From positions 1 to 64,000 of the forward strand of contig NZ_JADZLQ010000005.1 of the NCBI RefSeq assembly GCF_015905305.1: a stretch of 64,000 bases of DNA. Direction: 5' to 3'. Position numbers and translations under genes: made by a program. The DNA comes from Pinirhizobacter soli. GTDB lineage: Bacteria > Pseudomonadota > Gammaproteobacteria > Xanthomonadales > Rhodanobacteraceae. Below, one piece after another: positions 43,341-52,100 of this stretch. Position 1 is the first letter of the stretch. Every line of letters begins with the position of its first letter. Below the pieces are notes generated by a model, which was not told the origin of the DNA, did no database searches, and saw nothing but the letters and a program-made list of their open reading frames with translations.

Positions 43341-45515
43341 ATGCCTGTCGTCCTGCGCGTTGCCCTGCCCGTTCCCCTACCCACCCTGTTCGATTACCTG
43401 CCGCCCGCCAGCGGCCAGGCCCGGGCTGGCGCGCGGGTGCTGGTGCCGTTCGGCAAGGGCAAGGTGGTGGGCGTGGTGGTGGATCCGGCGGTCGAATCCA
43501 CGGTCGCGGGCGGAAAACTCAAAGCCGCCCTGGAACTCCTGGACGATGCCCCGCTGCTCGATGCCGAACTCCTGGCCAGCGTGAACTGGGCTGCGGACTA
43601 CTGGCTGGGAGCACCCGGCGAGGCGCTGGTCAACGCACTGCCCCTGGCCTTGCGCGAACCCCGGCCCTTGCCGGCGCTGGGTCGCGAAGCCTGGGCCACG
43701 ACGCAGGCAGGCCGCGATGCCCACGCCGCCGGCACGCGCAAGGGTGGCAGCCTGCGCCTGCTCGATGCACTGGCCGACGGTCCGCGCGCCGCCGATGAAC
43801 TGGATGAGCTTGTTCCCAAATGGCGCGAAGCCGGCCGGCGCCTGCTGGAAGGGGGCCTGGTGGAGAAGCTGGAGTGGTCCGCCGCTACCCTGCCCCGTCG
43901 TGGCGCGCCGGCGCCGCAGTTGACCGCCGAGCAAGCCGCGGCGGTGTCGGCCATCGGCGAATCGTTCGGTCAGTTCCAGCCTTTCCTGCTTGATGGCGTC
44001 ACCGGCAGCGGCAAGACCGAGGTGTATCTCGCCCTGATCGAGCAGGCGCTGGCCGCCGGCAAGCAGACGCTGATGCTGGTGCCGGAAATTGGGCTCGCCC
44101 CACAGACGGTGCGACGCCTGCGCGACCGCCTGGGCGTGGCGGTGGAAGTGCTGCATTCGAATCTGTCCGAAGGCGACCGCGCCCGTGCCTGGCTGCGCGC
44201 CCGCGACGGTAGTGCGCGCGTGGTGCTGGGCACGCGCTCGGCGGTGTTCACGCCCCTGCCCGAGGCCGGGTTGATCGTGGTGGACGAGGAGCACGATGGG
44301 TCCTACAAGCAGCAGGAAGGCTTCCGCTACCACGCGCGCGACCTCGCCCTGGTGCGCGCCCGCGCGCTGAACGTGCCGGTGGTCCTGGGTTCGGGCACGC
44401 CGTCGCTGGAGAGCCTGGCCAACGTCGATGCAGGCCGCTACCGCGACCTGCGCCTGCGGGTGCGGCCGGGCGCGGCGCAACCCACGCGAGTGGAGATCGT
44501 GGACATGCGTGCGCAACGCCTGGACCACGGCCTGTCGCCCACCTTGATCAACGCGGTGGCGGCGTGCCTTGCGCGCGGCGAGCAAGCCCTGGTGTTCCGC
44601 AACCGCCGCGGCTATGCACCGGTGTTGTTGTGCCACGCCTGCGGCTGGCATGCCGACTGCACGCGCTGCGAACGGCCGATGACACTGCACGCCGGGCGAC
44701 GCCGGCTGGTGTGCCATCACTGCAACCGGGAACAACGCCTGCCGGAGGCCTGCCCGAACTGCGGAGCCACCGAGCTTCGACCGCAGGGCCAGGGCACCGA
44801 GCGGCTTGAAGAAGCGCTCACCGCACGCTTTCCGGATGTGCCCGTGCTGCGCGTGGATCGCGAAACCACCCGCCGCCGTGACGCCTTCGAAGAACTGCTC
44901 GGCTCACTGGCCGACGAAAAGCCGGCGATCCTGGTAGGTACGCAGATGCTGGCCAAGGGCCACGACCTGCCCAACCTCACGCTGGTGGCCATCGTCGGCG
45001 TCGATGAAGGCCTGCACAGCGTGGACTTCCGCGCCAACGAGCGACTCGCCCAGCTGGTGGTGCAGGTGGCCGGGCGTGCCGGGCGCGCGCGCAAACCAGG
45101 CACGGTGATCCTGCAGACCCACCATCCCGATCACCCGATGCTGCGCACCTTGCTGCAGTCGGGTTACGGCGCGGTCGCCGCACAGCTCCTGGACGAACGG
45201 CGGGTGACGGAACTGCCGCCCTTCGGCAGCCAGGTGCTGTTGCGCGTGGACGCGCTCGGCCGCGACGCCGTCGATGCCTTCCTGGCCCAGGCGCTGGCCG
45301 CGATTCCGCCAGAGGCCGGATGGGGTGTCGCAGGTCCCATGCCCGCGCCCATGCCGCTCCGGGCCGGCCGCCACCGGGGCCAGTTGCTGGTGGAAGCTGC
45401 CACGCGCGGCAAGCTTCACGCCTTCCTGAAGACGTGGGCGGCCCGTCTGGCGGCCGCCCCGGGGGCGCGCAAGGTGCGCTGGTCGCTGGATGTCGACCCC
45501 GTGGACCTTTACTAA
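43341..45515 (+). CDS. priA: Primosomal protein N' (replication restart helicase)
   Basis: DEAH-type 3'-5' helicase that reloads the replisome at stalled forks. The 724-residue protein has the N-terminal 3'-DNA-binding domain (LPVPLPTLFDYLPP), a winged-helix region, Walker A GVTGSGKTEVY, DEEH in motif II, and the zinc-binding pair CHACGWHADCTRC and CHHCNREQRLPEACPNCG. Motif V/VI segments (GTQMLAKGHDLPNLTLV, QVAGRAGRARKPG) follow. Full length. It sits next to a DnaA-box palindrome and upstream of transaldolase. Confidence 0.97.
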   Translation: MPVVLRVALPVPLPTLFDYLPPASGQARAGARVLVPFGKGKVVGVVVDPAVESTVAGGKLKAALELLDDAPLLDAELLASVNWAADYWLGAPGEALVNALPLALREPRPLPALGREAWATTQAGRDAHAAGTRKGGSLRLLDALADGPRAADELDELVPKWREAGRRLLEGGLVEKLEWSAATLPRRGAPAPQLTAEQAAAVSAIGESFGQFQPFLLDGVTGSGKTEVYLALIEQALAAGKQTLMLVPEIGLAPQTVRRLRDRLGVAVEVLHSNLSEGDRARAWLRARDGSARVVLGTRSAVFTPLPEAGLIVVDEEHDGSYKQQEGFRYHARDLALVRARALNVPVVLGSGTPSLESLANVDAGRYRDLRLRVRPGAAQPTRVEIVDMRAQRLDHGLSPTLINAVAACLARGEQALVFRNRRGYAPVLLCHACGWHADCTRCERPMTLHAGRRRLVCHHCNREQRLPEACPNCGATELRPQGQGTERLEEALTARFPDVPVLRVDRETTRRRDAFEELLGSLADEKPAILVGTQMLAKGHDLPNLTLVAIVGVDEGLHSVDFRANERLAQLVVQVAGRAGRARKPGTVILQTHHPDHPMLRTLLQSGYGAVAAQLLDERRVTELPPFGSQVLLRVDALGRDAVDAFLAQALAAIPPEAGWGVAGPMPAPMPLRAGRHRGQLLVEAATRGKLHAFLKTWAARLAAAPGARKVRWSLDVDPVDLY

Positions 45516-45598
45516 CCGCCATCGACACCTTGGCAACGCACGGTCTGGTACAAATATCGGTCTGATTAGCCCTTCCCTTCGACTCCAGGATGTCCCCC

Positions 45599-46552
45599 AT
45601 GGCGAGCCAACTCGAACAGCTGCGCAAGATCACCACTGTCGTCTCCGATACCGGCGATATCCAGGCGGTCGCCAAGTGGAAGCCGGTGGACGCCACCACC
45701 AATCCTTCGCTGCTGCTCAAGGCCGCTGGTGACGCCGGCTACGCCCCGCTGATCGACGAGGCCATCGCCTGGGCCAAGGGCAAATCGAAAGACCGCCAGC
45801 AGCAGCTGACCGATGCCAGCGACTACCTGGCCGTGCAGGCGGGCCTGAAGATCCTGGACATCGTGCCCGGTCGCGTGTCCACCGAAGTGGACGCGCGCCT
45901 TTCCTTCGATACCGACGCTTCCATTGCCAAGGCCGAGCGGCTGATCGGCATGTACAACGATGCCGGCATCAAGAACGAGCGCATCTTCATCAAGCTGGCA
46001 TCCACCTGGGAAGGCATCCGCGCCGCCGAGTACCTGGAAAAGAAAGGCATCAACTGCAACCTGACGCTGCTTTTCAGCTTCGAACAGGCGCGCGCCTGCG
46101 CCGAAGCCGGTGCCACGCTCATTTCACCGTTCGTCGGCCGCATCTACGACTGGTATGTCGAGCACACCGACAAGAAGGTGTATGCGCCGGCTGAAGATCC
46201 CGGCGTGCAGTCGGTGCGCCGCATCTACGACTGGTTCAAGCTGCACGGCTATCCGACCATCGTGATGGGCGCAAGCTTCCGCAACATCGGCCAGATCCAG
46301 GCCCTGGCCGGCTGCGACCGCCTCACCATCAGCCCCGACCTGCTGCAGAAGCTCGAGGAAACCCAGGACAACCTGCCTCGCGTGCTGTCCGACAACGGCA
46401 AGCGCGAAGACCGCCCGGCGAAGATCAGCGAGGCCGCCTTCCGCTGGGGCCACAACGAAAACGCCATGGCCACCGACAAGCTCGCCGAAGGCATCCGCAA
46501 GTTCGCCGTCGACCAGCGCAAGCTCGAAGAACTCCTCGGCGCCAAGCTCTAA
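45599..46552 (+). CDS. tal: Transaldolase
   Basis: Transfers a dihydroxyacetone unit between sedoheptulose 7-phosphate and glyceraldehyde 3-phosphate in the pentose phosphate pathway. The 317-residue product is the classical TalB length. [11 protein letters not shown] is the N-terminal signature; the Schiff-base Lys lies in [22 protein letters not shown] follows. ATG at 45599 has AGGA 8 bases upstream, which decides it over the in-frame ATG at 45590. A REP array begins directly after the stop. Confidence 0.96.
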   Translation: MASQLEQLRKITTVVSDTGDIQAVAKWKPVDATTNPSLLLKAAGDAGYAPLIDEAIAWAKGKSKDRQQQLTDASDYLAVQAGLKILDIVPGRVSTEVDARLSFDTDASIAKAERLIGMYNDAGIKNERIFIKLASTWEGIRAAEYLEKKGINCNLTLLFSFEQARACAEAGATLISPFVGRIYDWYVEHTDKKVYAPAEDPGVQSVRRIYDWFKLHGYPTIVMGASFRNIGQIQALAGCDRLTISPDLLQKLEETQDNLPRVLSDNGKREDRPAKISEAAFRWGHNENAMATDKLAEGIRKFAVDQRKLEELLGAKL

Positions 46553-46555
46553 CCC

Positions 46556-46658
46556 CACTAGGGGTCAGAGTCATAGCATCCCTTCGCAAGCGCCACTAGG
46601 GGTCAGAGTCATAGTGCATAGCATTGGCGGCGTGCCGCTATGACTCTGACCCCTAGTG
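46556..46658. repeat. REP-like array, locus 4 (three units)
   Basis: Units starting CACTAGGGGTCAGAGTCAT lie at 46556-46576 and 46594-46614 on the plus strand, and an inverted unit at 46638-46658. The second and third form a large hairpin with a 23-base loop. The array fills the gap between the convergent stops of transaldolase and the ABC permease. Confidence 0.88.
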
Positions 46659-46677
46659 AGCGCCCTAGTGAGCGGCG

Positions 46678-47907
46678 CTAGACGGCGCGTAGCGCTTCGG
46701 TGGGTGGCAGGCGCGAGGCACGCCATGCGGGGGTTGCGGCGGCCAGTTGGCCGATCAGGAGCACGATCACGATGCTTGCCAGCAGTTGCCACGCTGGTAA
46801 GTGCGAAACGCCGTAATGGGTGGCGAGCCAGGCGTTCAACGCCTCTGCCACCACGACGCCCAGCAGCACGCCGAACGTGCACAACAAGGCATTCTCCAGA
46901 AGAAAATATCGTGCGATGGCGCCCCCGGTGGCGCCCAATGCGCGGCGTACGCCGATCTGACGTTTGCGTCGCGATACCCAGAAACTGGTGAGGCCAACGA
47001 TGCCGAGCACCGTCACCAGGACCAGCACCAGGCACACCACGGACAGCGCGATGGCGAGCGAGCGATCCTTGCGGTAGGCGGCATCGCGGACATCGGCGAA
47101 GGGTTTGAGTTTGCCGAAGCTGCGTGCAGGTTCCACGGCGCTAAGCGCTTGCCTGACCTTGCCCATCGTGATGTCCATCCGGCCGGACTGCACTCGTACC
47201 AGGTACAGGCCAAGCGAGCCGCCACCGTGGATGGGCACCATTACGCTGTAGTCGCTGATGGCGGGGTCGATCGTGCCTGCCGCCATGGGCGTCTGTAGTG
47301 CTTTCACCACACCCACCACGCTGACCGGCCGCGAGGCGTCGGAGGACACGTACAACACCTTGCCCAGTGCGCTTGCGCCCGGAAACAGGTGCCGTGCCAG
47401 GGCTTCGCTGAGGATCGCGACGTTCGGCATGGGACCTGCGTTGAAGTTTCCTTCCAGACTATCGTTGCCGTTGAAGTTGCTGCCTTCGACCAACGCAAGG
47501 CCCAGCGCCGGGATGGCATGTTCGTCCATGGCATAGAAAGCCGCGGAGGCATTCTGCTCCTGAATCGACTTGACACCCGGGGTGAGACTCACGCCATCGA
47601 CCCAACCGGTGCCGCGCAGCGGGTAGCTGTTTGCCGCCACCGCGTCGACGACGCCCGGTACCGCGCGCACGGCGGCGAGATCCGCGTCGCGCGAGGCCCG
47701 GGTGATGGCCCCTGCATCCAGGCGGAAACCAAGAGCGAACACGTTTTCGGTATCAACGCCGGTAGAGCGCATGACCAGGGCCACGCGCGCTTGAACGATC
47801 GACAGGATATTGCTGGTGATGGCCAAGGTCAGGGCCACCTGCAGCACTACCAGTACGGCGCCGGTCTTGCTGCGCTTGAGCGCAGCCAGGATGGGTGCGA
47901 TCTGCAT
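46678..47907 (-). CDS. MacB/FtsX-type ABC permease 2
   Basis: A 409-residue inner-membrane protein. One membrane helix near the N terminus (VLVVLQVALTLAITSNILSI) is followed by a large periplasmic MacB-like domain, then an FtsX-type block of three helices near the C terminus (LSVVCLVLVLVTVLGIVGLTSFWVSRR, IGVRRALGATGGAIARYFL). It ends LPPTEALRAV, the usual end of this family. It follows its sister permease by 11 bases. No ATPase gene is next to the pair. Role: probably lipoprotein, peptide or drug export. Confidence 0.88.
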   Translation of the reverse strand: MQIAPILAALKRSKTGAVLVVLQVALTLAITSNILSIVQARVALVMRSTGVDTENVFALGFRLDAGAITRASRDADLAAVRAVPGVVDAVAANSYPLRGTGWVDGVSLTPGVKSIQEQNASAAFYAMDEHAIPALGLALVEGSNFNGNDSLEGNFNAGPMPNVAILSEALARHLFPGASALGKVLYVSSDASRPVSVVGVVKALQTPMAAGTIDPAISDYSVMVPIHGGGSLGLYLVRVQSGRMDITMGKVRQALSAVEPARSFGKLKPFADVRDAAYRKDRSLAIALSVVCLVLVLVTVLGIVGLTSFWVSRRKRQIGVRRALGATGGAIARYFLLENALLCTFGVLLGVVVAEALNAWLATHYGVSHLPAWQLLASIVIVLLIGQLAAATPAWRASRLPPTEALRAV

Positions 47908-47918
47908 GCTCGGACCCT

Positions 47919-49235
47919 CTATCCGTTCTTCAGTTGCAGGGCCGGCATCACACGCATCGCGCGCCATGCCGGATAGATGCCGAAGACGAGCGTCGCGCCC
48001 ACGGCCACGGCGATGCTGGTAGCCACCAGGGTGGTGTCCATGCGGGCAATGCGTTCCATGCCTTCGGGAAATAGTGCACGCATGGCCCACAGCGCCAGCG
48101 CGGTCAGGGCCAGGCCACCGATACCACCGACCACGCCGAGCATGGCCGATTCGGTCAGGGCCTGGGCGAAGATGCTGCGCGCACTGGCACCCAGCGCACG
48201 GCGCAGGCTGAACTCGCCACCCCGCTCAAGTGACTTGGCAAGCATCAGTCCCAACGCGCTCACCAGGCATACAAGGAAAAAACCGAAGGCGACCAGGGTG
48301 GAAAGCTTCGCGTCATCGGGAACCACCTTGCGGGCTTCCAGCCATTGCGTGACATTGCGCAGGCGCACGTTGGGCGGCCAGTTGAATCGGCCTGTCCGTT
48401 GCTGCTCACTGGCATAGTTGGTCAATTGGCTGCGGTATGCCGCGACCGATACGGCGGTGGGCAACTCCACCCAGTACTGAAGCCACACGCATTCGCTTCG
48501 GGTGAGCTCGGCGAAGGTTTCACCGCGCGGACCGGCATCGCAGAATTCGTATTCGCTGGTGGTCATCTCTTTCGCATGGGCCACCGAGAGCGGCAGATAC
48601 ACATCCTCGCCTTCCTCGAAATCCTGCCCGTTGATCACATCGTAGAAGCGCGGACGCGGATCCCAATCGCCCGTGACACCGATGATGGTGTACGGATCAC
48701 CGCCAAGGTCAATGTGTTTGCCGACGACGGCATCGCTGCCAAAGAGCCGTTCGGCGAGCTTGCGCGTGATCACGACCGTCGCTGCACCGCGATTCTCTTC
48801 TTCATCGCTCCATCCGCGCCCGGAAAGCATGGGCACGTCGAACATGGCGAAGAATGCCGGCGTGGTGGCGCGGCCCGCTACGGAGAAAGGTTTGGCGGCG
48901 TGGTCGGCAGGCGTAAGCGTCAACGACACCTGGTGCATGGCGACCTGACGGATGGGTCCATGCAACGCCAGCAGGCCCGAGATATCGCGCCAGGAAAGCT
49001 GCGTGGGAGGTTCATCATCACCGGGCTTGCGACTGCGGGGACCGCCGTTGTCGACCTGCACGGCGAATAGCTGGCCCGACTTCCACGGGATCGGATCTCG
49101 CGCCATCACCGCGAGAATCGTGTACGCCGTCATCGACATGGCCACCCCGATGGCAATGGCCAATATCATCAGCGCCGTAAGCACCGGGTTGCGCCGGAAA
49201 CTTCCCAGCGCCAACTGCACGTAATAACCACCCAT
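47919..49235 (-). CDS. MacB/FtsX-type ABC permease 1
   Basis: A 438-residue permease with the same layout: N-terminal LGSFRRNPVLTALMILAIAIGVAMSMTAYT, a periplasmic domain of about 250 residues, and a C-terminal FtsX block (LSTLVAFGFFLVCLVSALGLMLAKS, FSLRRALGASARSIFAQAL, ending RVMPALQLKNG). ATG at 49235 is chosen so that the first helix begins normally; an upstream in-frame start at 49307 would add a non-conserved stretch. The two permeases probably form a heterodimer. REP arrays bound the pair on both sides. Confidence 0.88.
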   Translation of the reverse strand: MGGYYVQLALGSFRRNPVLTALMILAIAIGVAMSMTAYTILAVMARDPIPWKSGQLFAVQVDNGGPRSRKPGDDEPPTQLSWRDISGLLALHGPIRQVAMHQVSLTLTPADHAAKPFSVAGRATTPAFFAMFDVPMLSGRGWSDEEENRGAATVVITRKLAERLFGSDAVVGKHIDLGGDPYTIIGVTGDWDPRPRFYDVINGQDFEEGEDVYLPLSVAHAKEMTTSEYEFCDAGPRGETFAELTRSECVWLQYWVELPTAVSVAAYRSQLTNYASEQQRTGRFNWPPNVRLRNVTQWLEARKVVPDDAKLSTLVAFGFFLVCLVSALGLMLAKSLERGGEFSLRRALGASARSIFAQALTESAMLGVVGGIGGLALTALALWAMRALFPEGMERIARMDTTLVATSIAVAVGATLVFGIYPAWRAMRVMPALQLKNG

Positions 49236-49367
49236 TCGTGTCGCCCCTGTTCCCCTGGGGAAGCAGCGTAGCAACCAGCGTGCCACTGCGAAGGCGCACT
49301 GCGACACAGGGCGCGAAGCCGGAAGCGGTGTCCGCGGACAACTCGCTCAATGGACACGGACAGCCTC

Positions 49368-49505
49368 CACTAGGGGTCAGAGTCATAGTGCGCGGGCTTG
49401 ATGCCAGACCGCTATGACTCTGACCCCTAGTGATGTTTCCAGACCGCTATGACTCTGACCCCTAGTGATGTTTGCGGCGGGTCGCTATGACTCTGACCCC
49501 TAGTG
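49368..49505. repeat. REP-like array, locus 5 (four units)
   Basis: One plus-strand unit (49368-49388) is followed by three inverted units (49412-49432, 49447-49467, 49485-49505) spaced 35 and 38 bases apart. The spacer between the inverted units is itself repeated (GATGTTT and an AGACCGCTATGAC lead-in). The array separates the ABC permease pair from the outer-membrane factor gene. Confidence 0.9.
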
Positions 49506-49513
49506 GCTGGTGG

Positions 49514-50938
49514 TTAGGTTTGTTGCCAGCCGCCGCCGAGGGCCTTGACCAGCTGGACGCTGGCGCGCAGTTGCTGGGTCTTCAGGTTGATCAGGCTGCG
49601 CTTGGCGTCCAGTGCGGTCTGCTGGGCGGTGACGACGTCGAGGTAGCCGACGGCGCCCTGCTTGTAGCGTTCCATGGAGAGGTCGAGGGTTTTTTGCGCA
49701 GCGTCGGCGGCGGCCTGCTGGTCTTCGATCGCCGAGGCGAAGTCGGCCAGTTGGGATTGGCTGTCTTCCACCTGGGCGAAGGCGTTCAGCACCACGCTGC
49801 GGTATTTCGCGCCGGCTTCGTCCGTGGCGGCCTTGGCCGCCTCAACGCCAGCCTTGCGCAGGCCACCATCGAACAATGTCAAAAGGAAGCTCGGCCCCAA
49901 CGACCAGAAATGGTTCGGTGCATTCAACAGGCCGCCGTACACCGAGCTCTGGTAACCGCCCTGCGCATCCAGCGTGATCTGCGGGAAGTACGCCGAACGG
50001 GCCACGCCCACGCGGGCGTTGGCCGCCGCCGTGCGGCGTTCGGCGGAGGCGATGTCGGGACGGCGCTGCAACAAGGTTGAAGGCACACCCACCGGGATCG
50101 CTGGCAGGTTCACCGCGGTGAGGTCCGTCGGCAGCGAGAATGTCGACGCTGAGTCGCCCACCAGCACGGCGACAGCGTGCTCGGTTATCTCACGCTGGGC
50201 CTGGGTCTGTTTCAGCTGCGAACGCGCGCTGGAGAGCTGTGTCTGCGCGCGCGCCACATCCAGCCCCGAGGCGATGCCGCCGGCATGGCGGTCTTCGGTG
50301 AGCTGCAGCGCTTTTTCAAAGGCTCCGATGCTCTGCTGCAGAAGGTCGATCTGCCGATCCAGGCCGTTGAGCACGATCACGCTGTCCGACAGCTGCGCCT
50401 GCAGGCTCAGCCGTGCGGAAGCGAAGTCGCCCGCGGCGGCCTCGGCCTCGGCATTGCCGGCTTTGACGCTATCGCGCACGCGACCCCAAAGGTCGATCTC
50501 GTAGTCGAGGTCGGCGCCGACGGTGAACGAATTGTACGTACGCGGCGAAGTCGGCGATCCCAGTACGCCGCGCAATGGCTTGGTATCGGACTGGCGATCA
50601 CGCTGCGCATCGGCATCGACCCCGATGGTCGGGAACAGGCCTGAGCGAACCTCCCTGCGGAAGGCGTCGGCCTGCTGGTAGTGCGCCAATGCCGCGGCGA
50701 GATCGGCGTTGTTGGCGGCAAGCTTTGTCTGCAATTCATCCAGGCGCGAATAGCTGTAGGCATGCCACCAGCCGTCGCGCGGCAACGCATCGGCGGGCTG
50801 GGCCGGCGCCCACGGGGCCACCTGCTTGTACTGGTCGGCCACCGGCACCTGGGGGACTTCGTACTTCGGTGCAAGCGAGCAGGCGCCGAGCACGGCTGTC
50901 AGCGCGGCGACGAGGATCGCGCGATCAGGCCTTGCCAT
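49514..50938 (-). CDS. RND efflux outer-membrane lipoprotein (NodT/OprM family)
   Basis: A 474-residue outer-membrane channel of a tripartite pump. The lipoprotein signal (AILVAALTAVLGAC) is followed by SLAPKYEVPQVPVADQYKQV, the standard start of the NodT family. Two long outer-membrane-efflux repeats follow, with coiled stretches such as VLNGLDRQIDLLQQSIGAFEKAL, RRPDIASAERRTAAANARVG at the repeat junction, and a C-terminal LRASVQLVKALGGGW. ATG at 50938 overlaps the adaptor stop by 14 bases. Third structural gene of the efflux operon. Confidence 0.94.
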   Translation of the reverse strand: MARPDRAILVAALTAVLGACSLAPKYEVPQVPVADQYKQVAPWAPAQPADALPRDGWWHAYSYSRLDELQTKLAANNADLAAALAHYQQADAFRREVRSGLFPTIGVDADAQRDRQSDTKPLRGVLGSPTSPRTYNSFTVGADLDYEIDLWGRVRDSVKAGNAEAEAAAGDFASARLSLQAQLSDSVIVLNGLDRQIDLLQQSIGAFEKALQLTEDRHAGGIASGLDVARAQTQLSSARSQLKQTQAQREITEHAVAVLVGDSASTFSLPTDLTAVNLPAIPVGVPSTLLQRRPDIASAERRTAAANARVGVARSAYFPQITLDAQGGYQSSVYGGLLNAPNHFWSLGPSFLLTLFDGGLRKAGVEAAKAATDEAGAKYRSVVLNAFAQVEDSQSQLADFASAIEDQQAAADAAQKTLDLSMERYKQGAVGYLDVVTAQQTALDAKRSLINLKTQQLRASVQLVKALGGGWQQT

Positions 50939-52100
50939 GGGCTTCTGCCGTATTGTCCTTGGGAGCAAGCTTCACCGGATCGCCATCGTCGAGCCCGTCG
51001 GGCGGGTTCTCGATGACGCGATCCTGCGGGTCGACGCCGGAGCCGAGCTCGATCGTCTTGCCAAGGTCACGGGCGATGGTCACGCGCTTGAACTTCACCC
51101 GGTTGTCGGCGCCCAGCGTTGCCACGCGCATGCCCTTGGCATCGAACACCAGCGCACTGGCCGGGATGCTGAAGGCGCTGGCGTCGGCGGGCAGCTTGAA
51201 ATTGACGTTGGCGAAGGCGCCGGGCATCAGCTTGCCGTCAGCATTGTCCACGGCCAGCTGCACCAGGGTCGTGCCCGACTCAGCGTTGATCGCGCCGGCG
51301 GATGCTTCCACCTTCGCGCTGAAGGACTTGCCCGGGTACTCAGGCACCGTGAGCTCGGCGATGTCGCCATTATGGATATCCGGGGCGTAGTTCTGCGGCA
51401 CGCGCACGTACACGCGCAGCTTGCGGATGTCCGAAACCTCGAACAGTTCCGGGCCCGTGCCGCCACCGGCGTTGATCAGCGCACCGACATCGGTATTGCG
51501 TGCGGTGACCACGCCATCGAACGGCGCGATGATGCGGGTAAAGCCCTTCAGGGCCTGGATGCGGTCCACGTCCGCCTGCGCCGCGCGCTGCATGGCGAGC
51601 TTGGCGGTGTAATCGGCGGTCTTCTCATCCACTTCCTGTTTGGATACCGAATCGGAGCCCAGCATCGACTGCCAGCGTTTGGCGGTGGTGGCCGCCAGCG
51701 CTGCGTTGGCCTGTGAACTTGCCAGTGCACCCTTGGCCTGCAGGAGTTGCTGGTCGAGGTCGGGGGTTTCGATTTCGGCGATCAGCTGGCCGGCCTTGAC
51801 CTTACCGCCGATGTCCACCGACCACGACTTCAGGTAACCACTGACGCGGGCGAACAACGGCGCACGCGAATAGGCCTGAGTGCGGCCAGGCAACTGCAGC
51901 GGCGCTCCGTCGTTGTCCGGGGACGGCGGGGCAACGGTGACCGTGGGCACGGCCTGATCGTCCGTCCACGTACGCAGCCGGCGGGCATCGGCGGCGCGGG
52001 TGGCGATGCCGGCGACCACGATGGCGACGACCACGACCAGGGCGATGAAGCCGGCTAGTCGCAAGCCGCGACGCGAGGGCTTCGTGATGTTGTCAGACAT
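50925..52100 (-). CDS. RND efflux periplasmic adaptor
   Basis: A 391-residue membrane-fusion protein. A membrane anchor (GLRLAGFIALVVVVAIVVAGIA) precedes the barrel-sandwich and hairpin. Visible family features are GYLKSWSVDIGGKVKAGQLIAEIETPDLDQQL, the FDGVVTARNTDVGALI lipoyl half, and the beta-barrel region (LRVYVRVPQNYAPDIHNGD). ATG at 52100 overlaps the RND stop by 8 bases; it ends 14 bases inside the outer-membrane factor gene, so the three genes are tightly coupled. Confidence 0.94.
   Translation of the reverse strand: MSDNITKPSRRGLRLAGFIALVVVVAIVVAGIATRAADARRLRTWTDDQAVPTVTVAPPSPDNDGAPLQLPGRTQAYSRAPLFARVSGYLKSWSVDIGGKVKAGQLIAEIETPDLDQQLLQAKGALASSQANAALAATTAKRWQSMLGSDSVSKQEVDEKTADYTAKLAMQRAAQADVDRIQALKGFTRIIAPFDGVVTARNTDVGALINAGGGTGPELFEVSDIRKLRVYVRVPQNYAPDIHNGDIAELTVPEYPGKSFSAKVEASAGAINAESGTTLVQLAVDNADGKLMPGAFANVNFKLPADASAFSIPASALVFDAKGMRVATLGADNRVKFKRVTIARDLGKTIELGSGVDPQDRVIENPPDGLDDGDPVKLAPKDNTAEAHGKA

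Noticed and set aside
49368-49505. CRISPR array, because of the regular 35-38-base spacing
   Set aside because: Units are palindromic, occur in both orientations, recur elsewhere singly, and the spacers are themselves repeated; no cas genes are present.
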